NCBI RefSeq assembly: GCF_022750545.1
Contig: NZ_PUIC01000010.1
Coordinates: forward strand, 38,548-102,547
Source: Caulobacter sp. CCUG 60055
GTDB lineage: Bacteria > Pseudomonadota > Alphaproteobacteria > Caulobacterales > Caulobacteraceae
Direction of reading: 5' to 3'
Length of the DNA: 64,000 bases
In this document: in pieces, positions 39,375 through 48,870 of the stretch
Numbering within the stretch: position 1 is the stretch's first letter
Layout: every line of letters begins with the position of its first letter
Translations under genes and position numbers: made by a program
Notes under the pieces: model-generated
Seen by the model: the letters and a program-made list of their open reading frames with translations, nothing else
Databases searched by the model: none
What the model was told of the DNA's origin: nothing

Positions 39375-39817
39375 GGCTTCAAGGTCGCCTGGAAGCCGGC
39401 GACCTTGCCCGTGGCCGGGTCCAGGTCGCAGACGAAGGTCAGGTCGCGCCAGCCGGTCCCGGCCCGCACCTGGCCCTGACCCTCCAGCCGCCGGTCGCCG
39501 GCCAGCCGCAGCGTCGCCGGATCGTCGGTTCCCAGGAACACCTTGTCGGCGTCCTTCACCTGGCGTTTCAGCGCCGGCAGGGCCGCCGGGCGGCAGATCA
39601 GCTCGGCCGCCTTCTTGGCGTCGCTCCAGCCCATGGCCATCCGCCGCTCGGCCGGGCTTTTCAGCGTGGCTATGCGCCTGGCGACGACCTTGCGCTGGGC
39701 CGGCGACAGGGCGCCGACCGCCGGGACCAGGGGCGCGGCGACGGCGAGCGCGAAGGCCGGGGCGCCGCCGAGCGCCAGACAGAGAGCGGCCGTCGTCGCC
39801 TTGAAGATGCCGCCCAT
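39371..39817 (-). CDS. Small exported protein, DUF930-like
   Basis: A 148-residue protein with a signal peptide (AALCLALGGAPAFALA). The mature part has WSDAKKAAELICRPAALPALKRQ and, at the C-terminus, GTGWRDLTFVCDLDPATGKVAGFQATL. Two Cys flank the region; the pattern (Cys-containing helix, then a basic/acidic stretch and a beta strand ending with Cys-Asp) resembles the DUF930 family of alphaproteobacteria, but the match is by eye. Function unknown. Confidence 0.65.
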   Translation of the reverse strand: MGGIFKATTAALCLALGGAPAFALAVAAPLVPAVGALSPAQRKVVARRIATLKSPAERRMAMGWSDAKKAAELICRPAALPALKRQVKDADKVFLGTDDPATLRLAGDRRLEGQGQVRAGTGWRDLTFVCDLDPATGKVAGFQATLKP

Positions 39818-39942
39818 GCCCGCGCTCCTGTCCGTGCCTCGCCCCGGTTCGCGGCGAGCCTAGACCGGCCCTTGCGCCGCCGCCAGGGACGGACGAGATG
39901 GGCGCTGGCGCCGCACGGCGTTCTCCGCTAAGAACGCCGCCG

Positions 39943-40020
39943 ATGAAGACGGTCCTGCATCACCACGCGCATTCGCATCCGACCTGCCTCGGCGGGGCGG
40001 CCCGGACGCGCGCGGCCTAA
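39943..40020 (+). CDS. Putative his-operon leader peptide (25 aa, His-rich)
   Basis: A short reading frame, ATG to TAA, encoding MKTVLHHHAHSHPTC followed by ten residues ending in Ala-Ala. Codons 6-12 are CAT CAC CAC GCG CAT TCG CAT: five His in seven codons. It lies 88 bases before hisS, the first gene of hisS-hisZ-hisG, where a leader peptide sensing charged tRNA-His would be expected. There is only a weak ribosome-binding site, but GCTAAGAA at 39927-39934 resembles a caulobacterial -10 element, so the mRNA could be nearly leaderless. It was too short for routine gene calling. Read as a leader peptide by position and His content; not shown to be translated. Confidence 0.72.
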   Translation: MKTVLHHHAHSHPTCLGGAARTRAA

Positions 40021-40103
40021 GCCAGGACCGCCCAGGCCCGAGCCCCGCCGAGACCCGGATGGGGCCGGCCTTGCTCCATCCGTCCCCGCACCGATCCGGA
40101 AGA
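39950..40103 (+). promoter_or_regulatory. Candidate histidine attenuator of hisS-hisZ-hisG
   Basis: Pairings visible in the 5' leader: CGGTCCTG (39950-39957, just before the His codons) with CAGGACCG (40023-40030), 8 bp perfect; CTCGGCGGGGC (39988-39998) with GCCCCGCCGAG (40042-40052), 11 bp perfect. The two interleave, so they exclude each other in secondary structure. A third hairpin pairs 40056-40065 with 40073-40082 (10 bp, one G-U, 7-base loop). CCGGAT (40055-40060) can instead pair with ATCCGG (40094-40099), which covers part of the hisS ribosome-binding site GGAAG (40098-40102). No T-run follows, so control would be at translation or through Rho rather than by a classical intrinsic terminator. 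Confidence 0.6.
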
Positions 40104-40108
40104 CGTTG

Positions 40109-41614
40109 ATGGACACCACCGCCGAACAGACCGCCGCCGAAACCGAGGCGTTCCGACCCGAGGCCCGCAATCCGCGCGGCTTCGCCGACAAGCGCGCCCG
40201 CGACCTGCGCGCCGAGCGCCACATCGTGCGGGCGGTGTCCGAGGTCTACGAGGCCTGGGGCTTCGAGGCGCTCGACACCGGCGCGTTCGAATACGCCGAC
40301 GCCCTGGGCAAGTTCCTTCCGGACGCGGATCGCCCGAACGAGGGCGTGTTCGCCCTGCAGGACGACGACGAGCAATGGATGGCGCTGCGCTACGACCTGA
40401 CCGCGCCGCTGGCCCGTTTCGCCGCCCAGAACTGGGAGACCCTGGCCAAGCCGTTCCGCCGCTACGCCTACGGGCCGGTGTGGCGCAACGAGAAGCCGGG
40501 GCCGGGACGCTTCCGCGAATTCATCCAGTGCGACGCCGACACGGTGGGCTCGGCCCGGCCCGAGGCCGACGCCGAGATCATCGCCATGGCCGCCGCCGGC
40601 CTGGAGGCGGCCGGTCTGGTCCGCGGCGAGGCGGTGCTGAAGATCAACAACCGCAAGCTGCTCAACGGCCTGCTCACCGCCGTCGGCGTCGAGGACGCCG
40701 CCCAGAAGCTGGGCGTGCTGCGCGCGGTGGACAAGCTGGACCGCCTGGGCCCGGACGGCGTGCGCCTGCTGCTCGGCGAGGGGCGCAAGGACGAGAGCGG
40801 CGCCTTCACCAAGGGCGCGGGGCTGAACGCCCGGGGCGTCGAGGCGGTGCTGGCCTTCGTCGGGGCCGGGGCGGGCGGCGGCGACCGGGCCGGCGTGCTG
40901 GCGCGCATCGCCGACGTGATCGGCGGCTCGGCCGAGGGCGACGAGGGGCTGGAGGAGCTGGCCCGCATCGACGCGGCGCTCAAGGGCCTGGGCGTCGGCG
41001 CGGATCGGGCGGCGTTCGACCCGGCCATCGTCCGTGGGCTGGAATATTACACCGGCGCGGTGTTCGAGGCCGAGCTGCTCCTTCCGGCGACGGACGAGCG
41101 CGGCGCGCCCGTGCGGTTCGGTTCGGTCGGCGGCGGCGGCCGCTACGACGATCTGGTGGCCCGCTTCACCGGCGAGCGCACCCCGGCGACGGGCTTTTCC
41201 TTCGGGGTCTCGCGGCTGGCGGCGGCGCTGCGCGCCTGCGGCCGCGATCCGGGCGGCGAGGCGCGGGGACCGGTGGTGGTCATCGCCTTCACCGAGGCCG
41301 ACATGCCGCACTATTTCGCCGTCGCCGCCGAACTGCGCGCCGCCGGCCTGCCGGCGGAGGTCTATCTCGGCCAGTCGGGCATGAAGGCGCAGATGAAGTA
41401 CGCCGACCGCCGCATGGCCCCGGCGGCGATCATGCTGGGCGGCGACGAGATCGCCGCCGGCACGGTGACCATCAAGGATCTCGACCTCGGCCGCGAACTG
41501 GCGCGCGGCGTCAGCGGCAACAAGGAATGGCGCGAGGCGCGCCCGGGCCAGCAGACGGCGCCGCGCGCCGAGCTGGTGGCGGCCGTGCGCCGCATCGTGG
41601 AGGCGGGGCGGTGA
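40109..41614 (+). CDS. hisS: Histidyl-tRNA synthetase
   Basis: Charges tRNA-His. A class II synthetase of 501 residues: motif 2 region FRRYAYGPVWRNEKPGPGRFREFIQCDADTVG, the histidine-specific loop VRGLEYYTGAVFEAE, and motif 3 GFSFGVSRL. The C-terminal anticodon-binding domain follows (VVIAFTEADMPHYFAVAAELRAAGLPAEVYLG). The ATG at 40109 has GGAAG six bases upstream. Its stop overlaps the hisZ GTG (GTGA), so the two are translationally coupled. Cotranscription of a synthetase with biosynthetic genes hisZ and hisG explains why a His-rich leader would precede it. Confidence 0.96.
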   Translation: MDTTAEQTAAETEAFRPEARNPRGFADKRARDLRAERHIVRAVSEVYEAWGFEALDTGAFEYADALGKFLPDADRPNEGVFALQDDDEQWMALRYDLTAPLARFAAQNWETLAKPFRRYAYGPVWRNEKPGPGRFREFIQCDADTVGSARPEADAEIIAMAAAGLEAAGLVRGEAVLKINNRKLLNGLLTAVGVEDAAQKLGVLRAVDKLDRLGPDGVRLLLGEGRKDESGAFTKGAGLNARGVEAVLAFVGAGAGGGDRAGVLARIADVIGGSAEGDEGLEELARIDAALKGLGVGADRAAFDPAIVRGLEYYTGAVFEAELLLPATDERGAPVRFGSVGGGGRYDDLVARFTGERTPATGFSFGVSRLAAALRACGRDPGGEARGPVVVIAFTEADMPHYFAVAAELRAAGLPAEVYLGQSGMKAQMKYADRRMAPAAIMLGGDEIAAGTVTIKDLDLGRELARGVSGNKEWREARPGQQTAPRAELVAAVRRIVEAGR

Positions 41615-42759
41615 GGCTCGAACCCGCGGTTCCCGCCGCCGTCCTCGCCGCCGTCCGGGCCCCGTTCCTGGACCACGGCGCCAGCCTGCTCGACCCGGCG
41701 GTGATGCAGCCCCTGACCCTGATGCTGGACCTGGCCGGCGAGGCCATGCGCGCCCGCCTGTTCGTGGTCCAGGGCGAGGGCGGGGAAGAGGCCTGCCTGC
41801 GGCCGGACTTCACCGTGCCGGTGGCCCGCGCCCATATCGAGGCCGGCGCCGTCGAGGGGCGTTATCTCTACGAGGGCAAGGCGTTCCGGGTGGCCCCGAA
41901 GGGCTCGGGCCGGGCCGAGGAGTTCCTGCAGATCGGCGTCGAGGCGTTCGAGGCCGCCGAGGGCGCCGAGGCGCGGGCGCGGGCGGACGCCGGCATGGCC
42001 GCCCTGGCCTGGCGCGCCAGCCTGGCCGGCGGCCGCGACGACCTGCGCATGCAGCTGGGCGACGTCAGCCTGTTCGCCGACTTCGTTCGCGCGCTCGACC
42101 TGCCGCCGGCGCTCGGCGGCCGGCTCATCCGCGCCTTCGCCCGCCCGCGCACCCTGAAGGCCGAGCTGGAACGCGCCCAGGCCGGCGAGCCGGAGGCGCG
42201 CAACGGCGACCGCCTCTCGGCCCTGCTCGCCGAACTGCCGGAGGCCGAGGCCGCGGCGGTGCTGGAGGAGCTGTGGGCCCTGGCCGGCATCCAGCCGGTG
42301 GGCGGCCGCTCCCCGGCCGAGATCGTCCATCGCCTGTCCCAGCGGTCCGAGGCGGCGCGCGCGCCGCGGCTCACCGCCGTCCAGGCCGATCTGATCGGCC
42401 GGTTCCTGTCCGTGGCCGACCGGCCCCGGGGCGCGCTCGACGCCGTCGCCGCCCTGGCCAGGGCCGGCGGCGCCGACCTCGACGCGGCGTTGCAGGGCTG
42501 GGCGATCCGGCTGGACGCCCTGTTCGCCGACGGCGTGCCCGAGGCGAGGACCACCCTGGCCGCGGCCTTCGGCCGGGCCTTCGGCTATTACGACGGCGCG
42601 CTGTTCGAGGTGACCAGCGACAGCCTCGACGCCGAGCGGCCGGTGGCCGGCGGCGGTCGCTACGACGGCCTGCTGGCCCGGCTGGGCGCCAAGGGCGCCG
42701 CCGGCGCCGTCGGCTGCATGGTGCGGCCCGCCAGGGCCTGGAAGGGAGCGGGCGCGTGA
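41611..42759 (+). CDS. hisZ: ATP phosphoribosyltransferase regulatory subunit HisZ
   Basis: A 382-residue paralogue of the histidyl-tRNA synthetase catalytic core that forms the regulatory subunit of the short-form ATP phosphoribosyltransferase. Recognisable by the HisS-like ACLRPDFTVPVARAHIE, GRYLYEGKAFRVAPKGSGRAEEFLQIGVE and AGGGRYDGLLARLG segments, while the tRNA-binding C-terminal domain is absent. It starts at GTG, overlapping the hisS stop by four bases, and its own stop overlaps the hisG GTG by four bases. This tight arrangement suits stoichiometric production of a hetero-octameric complex. Confidence 0.93.
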   Translation: MRLEPAVPAAVLAAVRAPFLDHGASLLDPAVMQPLTLMLDLAGEAMRARLFVVQGEGGEEACLRPDFTVPVARAHIEAGAVEGRYLYEGKAFRVAPKGSGRAEEFLQIGVEAFEAAEGAEARARADAGMAALAWRASLAGGRDDLRMQLGDVSLFADFVRALDLPPALGGRLIRAFARPRTLKAELERAQAGEPEARNGDRLSALLAELPEAEAAAVLEELWALAGIQPVGGRSPAEIVHRLSQRSEAARAPRLTAVQADLIGRFLSVADRPRGALDAVAALARAGGADLDAALQGWAIRLDALFADGVPEARTTLAAAFGRAFGYYDGALFEVTSDSLDAERPVAGGGRYDGLLARLGAKGAAGAVGCMVRPARAWKGAGA

Positions 42760-43712
42760 ACCAGCCTCTGCTGATCGGACTGCCGTCGAAGGGCCGTCTC
42801 AAGGAGCAGGCCGAGGCCTGGCTCGCCGACTGCGGCTTCCGCCTGGAGACCGACGGCGGCGAGCGCGGCTACCGCGCCTCGATCGTCGGCCTGCCCGGCG
42901 CGCAGGTGCAGCTGCTGTCCGCCGCCGACATCGCGGCCGCCCTGGACGGCGGCGAGATCCACCTGGGCCTGACCGGCGAGGACCTGCTGCGCGAGCGGGG
43001 CGAGGGGCTGGAGGGGCGGGTGATGCTGCTGCGCGCCCTGGGCTTCGGCCGCGCCGACCTGGTGGTCGCCGCCCCCAAGAGCTGGGTCGACGTCGACACC
43101 ATGGCCGATCTGGACGAGGTGGCGCACCTCTATCTGGCGCGCACCGGCGCGCGCATGCGGGTGGCCACCAAGTACGGGGCGCAGACGCGGGCCTTCTTCG
43201 CCGCCCACGGCGTCGCCGACTACCGCATCGTCGAGTCGGGCGGGGCGACCGAGGGCGCTCCGGCGGCCGGCGCGGCCGAGCTGGTCGTCGACATCACCAC
43301 AACCGGCGCGACCCTGGCGGCCAACAACCTCAAGATCCTGTCGGACGGGGTGATCCTCAAGAGCCAGGCCCAGCTGGCGGCCGGGCTGGGGGCGGCGTGG
43401 ACGGCCGCGCAGATCGGGACCGTCCGCCGTCTGATCAGCGTGGCCGAGGCCCGCGCCCGCGCCCGGGGGCTGGCGACGGTGACCTGGCCGGCCGAGCAGG
43501 ACGCGGAGGCGGCCCGGGCGGTCGCGCCGTTCCTGGACCAGGGCGCGTCGCGGCGGGCCAACGGTCTGCTGGTGCGGTCGGGGGATCTGTTCGACGTCGC
43601 CGCGAATCTGGCGGCCGCGGGGGTGGGGCCGGCGGCCGTGGCGCGTCCGGACTATGTGTTCGAGGCCGAATGCCCGCCTGCGGAACGCCTGCGCGCCGCC
43701 CTGGGGTTGTAA
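42756..43712 (+). CDS. hisG: ATP phosphoribosyltransferase catalytic subunit HisG
   Basis: Catalyses the first step of histidine synthesis, joining ATP and PRPP. The 318-residue protein has LLIGLPSKGRLKEQAEAWL at the N-terminus, LTGEDLLRERG, RVATKYGAQTRAFFAAHGV, IVESGGATEGAPAAGAAELVVDITTTGATLAANNLKIL with the PRPP site. It is used with HisZ, so it is functionally the short form, yet it is longer than classical short HisG (about 200-230 residues); the extra C-terminal 80-90 residues lack an obvious ACT-like long-form regulatory domain. GTG start overlaps the hisZ stop by four bases. Feedback inhibition by His is expected through HisZ. Confidence 0.95.
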   Translation: MNQPLLIGLPSKGRLKEQAEAWLADCGFRLETDGGERGYRASIVGLPGAQVQLLSAADIAAALDGGEIHLGLTGEDLLRERGEGLEGRVMLLRALGFGRADLVVAAPKSWVDVDTMADLDEVAHLYLARTGARMRVATKYGAQTRAFFAAHGVADYRIVESGGATEGAPAAGAAELVVDITTTGATLAANNLKILSDGVILKSQAQLAAGLGAAWTAAQIGTVRRLISVAEARARARGLATVTWPAEQDAEAARAVAPFLDQGASRRANGLLVRSGDLFDVAANLAAAGVGPAAVARPDYVFEAECPPAERLRAALGL

Positions 43713-44113
43713 GGTTTTTGACTCCTTCGTCAGTAATTTGGAGTTTTTGAACTCGCTGTCGAAAAATAGTTCGCCAGATCGCCGATATCCCGCGATTTGT
43801 TGTGTTCGGCCGTCGAAACGGGCGTTGACACTGACACAAATTTGCCGTCTCTTTTGTCTTGCGAGAGACACACGGGCCGCCAGACGCCCAGGGTCTTCGG
43901 CGTTTCGGGGAGGAAACGCCCTCTACTATTGAGTGCCGAGGAAAAGCCGGACCCGTCGCGAATATCCCCCGCGGCGGGTTCGTTGCGTGTGGACATCGGC
44001 TCGCAAAATTTCGACGTCATCGTCAAAATTCGTCCGCGCGACGGGCAAGAAAAAAGCCCCCGGCGCGTGAGCGCCGAGGGCTTCGGTTTCGACGGCGGCG
44101 ATGCGCCGCGGCG
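43713..44113. other. AT-richer intergenic region with several hairpins
   Basis: About 400 bases between hisG and the M13 peptidase gene, clearly less GC-rich than the rest of the window. No convincing gene is seen. It contains a weak stem GACTCC/GGAGTT (43720-43725, 43740-43745) followed by TTTTG, usable as the his operon terminator; a TTGACA at 43825-43830; inverted repeats GTCTCT/AGAGAC (43847-43852, 43864-43869); a perfect stem GGCGTTTC/GAAACGCC (43899-43906, 43913-43920); and the peptidase terminator near its end. A small RNA or a decayed element is possible. Confidence 0.4.
44050..44083 (-). terminator. Rho-independent terminator of M13 peptidase gene
   Basis: Read on the minus strand: AAGCCC-TCGGCGC pairs with GCGCCGGGGGCTT around TCAC, followed by TTTTT (AAAAAG at 44050-44056 on the plus strand). 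One mismatch in a 12-bp stem. It lies about 30 bases beyond the peptidase stop codon. Confidence 0.85.
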
Positions 44114-46225
44114 TCACCAGATGCGGACGCGCTGGTCCGGAGCCAGGTAGTAGGTCTGGCCGGGCTCGACGCCGAACGCCTTGTACCAGGCGTCGTTGTT
44201 GCGCGTGGGGCCGATCACCCGGAACTCGGCGGCCGAGTGCGGGTCGGACTTGGTCTGCTGGATCGCCGCCGCCTCGCGCTGCTTCTGCCGCCAGACCTGG
44301 GCCCAGCCGAGGAACACGCGCTGGTCGCCGCTCAGGCCGTCGATCACCGGCGCCGGCTGGCCCTTGAGCGAGGCGTGATAGGCGTCGAGCGCCAGCAGCA
44401 GGCCGCCCAGGTCGGCGATGTTCTCGCCCATGGTCAGCTTGCCGTTGATCGGATAGCCCTTGACCGGTTGGTAAGAGCCGTACTGCGCGCCCAGCCGGTC
44501 GGCCTGGGCGTTGAACTTGGCGGCGTCCTCGGCCGTCCACCAGTCGGTCAGCACGCCGTCGCCGTCGGACTTGCGGCCCTGGTCGTCGAAGCCGTGGGTC
44601 ATCTCGTGGCCGATCACCCCGCCGATGCCGCCATAGTTCACCGCCGGATCGGCCTTGGGGTCGAAGAACGGCGGCTGCAGGATCGCCGCCGGGAACACGA
44701 TCTCGTTGTTGGCGAAGTTGTAGTAGGCGTTCACCGTCTGGGGCGTCATGCCCCATTCCTGCTTGTCGACCGGCTTGTCCAGGCGGGCCAGCTGGTAGTC
44801 CCAGTCGAAGGCGTCCGAACGCTTGACGTCGCCATAGAGGTCGGCGGCCGACACCTGATAGGTGGAATAGTCCCGCCACTTGACCGGATAGCCGATCTTG
44901 ACGGTGAACTTGTTCAGCTTCTCCAGGGCCTTGGCCCTGGTCGCCGGGCCCATCCAGTCGAGCTTCTCGATGCGGGCGGCCATGGCGACGCGCAGGTCGC
45001 CGACCAGGGCCTCCATCTTGGCCTTGGACTCCGGCGGGAAGTACTCGGCGACGTACATGCGGCCGACCGCCTCGCCCAGGGCGCCGTTGACGAAGCCGAC
45101 GCCGCGCTTCCAGCGGGGCTGCAGTTCGGGCTGGCCCGACAGCACCTTGCCGCGGAACTCGAAGCGGGCGTCGACGAAACGCTTGGAAAGATAGGGCGCG
45201 GCGCTGTCGATCAGGTGGAACGCCTGCCAGGCCTGCAGGGTCGCCACCGGCGTCTCGGCGTAGATCTTGGCGATCTTGGGCATGGCCGTGTTGGTCGGGA
45301 TGATGAACCGGTCGACGCCGGCCAGGCCGGTGGGGGCCAGGAAGGTCTTCCAGGCGAAGTCGGGCGCGGCCTGCTCCAGCTGGGCCAGGCTCATCGGATT
45401 ATAGGTCTTGTCGCGGTCGCGGCGCTCGGCCCGCGACCAGCTGGCCTCGGCGATGCGGGTCTCGTAGTCGACCACGGCCTTGGCCGCCCCGGCCGGATCG
45501 GCCCAGCCGACGGCCTTGAGCATGGTTTCGACATAGGCCTGGTACTTGGCCTTCTTGTCGGCCAGCGCGGCGTCGAGATAGTAGTCGCGGTCGGGCAGGC
45601 CCAGGCCGCCCGAGCCGATCGAGGCGACGTAGCGGGTCGGCGCCTTGGCGTCGATGGTGATGTAGGCCCCGAAGACGCCGCTCTGGAAGCCGCGGTTGGC
45701 CGAGCCCATCAGCGCGGCGAGGGCCTTGCGGTCGGTCGCAGCCTTGATCGCCGCGAGGTCGGCTTGCAGCGGCTTGGCGTCCAGCGCCTCGACGGCGGCC
45801 TCGTCCATGAACGCCTTGTAGGCCGCGCCGACCTTGGCGGCGTCCTTGTCGGCCGAGCGGCCGGCGGCGGCGTCCTCGATCAGCTTGCGCGTGCGGTTCT
45901 CGGACAGCGCCGACAGCTTGTCGAAATTGCCGTAGCGGGCGCGGTCGGCGGGGATGGCCGCGTGGTCGTCCCAGGTTCCGTTGGCGTAGCGGTAGAAGTT
46001 GTCGCCCGGCTTGACGCTGGCGTCGCGGCCGGCGAGGTCCAGGCCCCAGGCGCCGTACTTGGGCGCGGTGGTCTGGCCGTCGCCGACGTCGGCGGGATCG
46101 GCGATCAGGGCGGTCATGGCGCAGTCGGCGTCGAGGCAGGGATGCGTCTCGCCGGCGAGCGCCGGGCCGGAAGCCGCCAGATGGAGCGCCAGCGTGGCCG
46201 CGGCGCCGAACAGGATGTTTTTCAT
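44114..46225 (-). CDS. M13 family metallopeptidase (PepO/neprilysin-like)
   Basis: A 703-residue exported zinc endopeptidase. Signal peptide (ILFGAAATLALHLAASGPALA), then the M13 N-terminal helical domain opening with KPGDNFYRYANGTWDDH. The catalytic domain has NAYYNFANNEIVFPAAILQPPFFD, the zinc motif in GGVIGHEMTHGFDDQGR (HEMTH near residues 540-544), and ENIADLGGLLLALDAY with the third zinc ligand Glu. It ends RVRIW, the usual C-terminal tryptophan. The ATG at 46225 is preferred over an upstream GTG/ATG extension because it starts the signal peptide. It degrades oligopeptides in the periplasm. Divergent from feoA across a region with a Fur-like site. Confidence 0.95.
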   Translation of the reverse strand: MKNILFGAAATLALHLAASGPALAGETHPCLDADCAMTALIADPADVGDGQTTAPKYGAWGLDLAGRDASVKPGDNFYRYANGTWDDHAAIPADRARYGNFDKLSALSENRTRKLIEDAAAGRSADKDAAKVGAAYKAFMDEAAVEALDAKPLQADLAAIKAATDRKALAALMGSANRGFQSGVFGAYITIDAKAPTRYVASIGSGGLGLPDRDYYLDAALADKKAKYQAYVETMLKAVGWADPAGAAKAVVDYETRIAEASWSRAERRDRDKTYNPMSLAQLEQAAPDFAWKTFLAPTGLAGVDRFIIPTNTAMPKIAKIYAETPVATLQAWQAFHLIDSAAPYLSKRFVDARFEFRGKVLSGQPELQPRWKRGVGFVNGALGEAVGRMYVAEYFPPESKAKMEALVGDLRVAMAARIEKLDWMGPATRAKALEKLNKFTVKIGYPVKWRDYSTYQVSAADLYGDVKRSDAFDWDYQLARLDKPVDKQEWGMTPQTVNAYYNFANNEIVFPAAILQPPFFDPKADPAVNYGGIGGVIGHEMTHGFDDQGRKSDGDGVLTDWWTAEDAAKFNAQADRLGAQYGSYQPVKGYPINGKLTMGENIADLGGLLLALDAYHASLKGQPAPVIDGLSGDQRVFLGWAQVWRQKQREAAAIQQTKSDPHSAAEFRVIGPTRNNDAWYKAFGVEPGQTYYLAPDQRVRIW

Positions 46226-46341
46226 TGTTGAGTCCCGATGAATGCGGAGCGAGCGCATTCAAGCGTCGGATGCGGCCGGTGCGCATTAATTAAAATTCAT
46301 ATTTCTGAAGCGTCGGCCGGGGCGTTCTAGCGGCTCGACGC

Positions 46342-46360
46342 GAGAATGATTATCAATTAC
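46342..46360. promoter_or_regulatory. Fur-box-like site upstream of feoAB
   Basis: GAGAATGATTATCAATTAC at 46342-46360 matches the 7-1-7 Fur pattern (TGAGAAT-N-ATTCTCA type) and the classical GATAATGATAATCATTATC in 13-14 positions by eye. It lies 33 bases before the feoA start and about 115 before the divergent M13 peptidase start. Repression of feoAB by Fur under iron sufficiency is the expected logic. Confidence 0.7.
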
Positions 46361-46392
46361 GAAGGTTCATCGTCATAGAACAGTCAGGTCCG

Positions 46393-46709
46393 ATGGCGCG
46401 AGACGCCCACCTCCCCCAATCCGGCGCCGAACTTCGCCGGCTGAACGAACTGCGCCGCGGCGACCGCGGCGTGGTCGCGCGCGTCGGCGTGGACGATCAC
46501 GAGGCCCACGGCGTCAGCGCCGAGGAACTGGAGCGCCGCCTGCTGGAGATGGGCTTCGTCGAAGGCGCGCGCCTTGCGGTGCTGTTCGAGGGGCTGATCC
46601 GCCGCGACCCGATGGCGGTGCGGGTCGACGACCTGCGCGTGGCCCTGCGTCGCCGCGAGGCCCAGGCCGTGGTGGTCGCCCTCGACGACGACAGCCGGAG
46701 CCGCGGCCG

Positions 46710-46713
<4 letters not shown>
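46393..46713 (+). CDS. feoA: Ferrous iron transport protein A
   Basis: A 106-residue SH3-like cytoplasmic partner of FeoB. The FeoA core is LNELRRGDRGVVARV, ERRLLEMGFVEGARLAVLFEGLIRRDPMAVRVDDLRVALRRREAQAVVV. A polar N-terminal extension of about 12 residues and an insertion around HEAHGVSAEE make it somewhat longer than E. coli FeoA (75 residues). Its stop overlaps the feoB start (ATGA), so translation is coupled. A Fur-like site lies directly upstream. Confidence 0.93.
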
Positions 46714-48614
<1,901 letters not shown>

Positions 48615-48618
48615 ACCC

Positions 48619-48756
48619 GTGCTGCAGACCGTCATCGTCGCCGCCATCGTCGCCGCCGCGACCTTCTTCGTCGTCCGCCCGCTGCTGCCCAAGGCGCTGC
48701 GCTCCAGGAAGGGCGGCTGCGCCTGCGGCAAAGAGGGCGACCAGCCGAGGCCCTGA
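48619..48756 (+). CDS. Small FeoB-associated Cys-containing membrane protein
   Basis: A 45-residue reading frame starting at GTG four bases after the feoB stop, with GGAGG at 48606-48610 about nine bases upstream. It encodes one N-terminal transmembrane helix (LQTVIVAAIVAAATFFVV), then the cytosolic, basic and Cys-bearing tail RPLLPKALRSRKGGCACGKEG. The CxC pair after a helix and its place after feoB match the small FeoB-associated Cys-rich membrane proteins of many bacteria, which are proposed to act like FeoC or to bind iron. Too short for standard gene calling; position, helix and cysteines support it. Confidence 0.72.
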   Translation: MLQTVIVAAIVAAATFFVVRPLLPKALRSRKGGCACGKEGDQPRP

Positions 48757-48870
48757 GAGCGCCGGAGCCTTTGGGGGCGATTGACATATCCGTGCGTCAG
48801 GACGGCGGCGCGGGCGCACATGGGGGCGAACTGGGGGAGACCCCGGGGCGGGCTCCCTGGAGGAAGCGCC

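Noticed and set aside
41605-41635. GGTTCGAGCC-like sequence (minus strand) resembling a tRNA T-arm
   Set aside because: It lies inside the hisS-hisZ overlap, both clear coding sequences, and no acceptor or anticodon stem is visible.
46285-46300. CtrA-type site near TTAATTAAAATT
   Set aside because: The spacing does not fit TTAA-N7-TTAA, so I do not call a CtrA box.
48781-48870. ATG at 48781 as start of the small alpha/beta protein
   Set aside because: The upstream 30 codons are unconserved low-complexity and the ATG at 48871 has a strong GGAGGAAG site.
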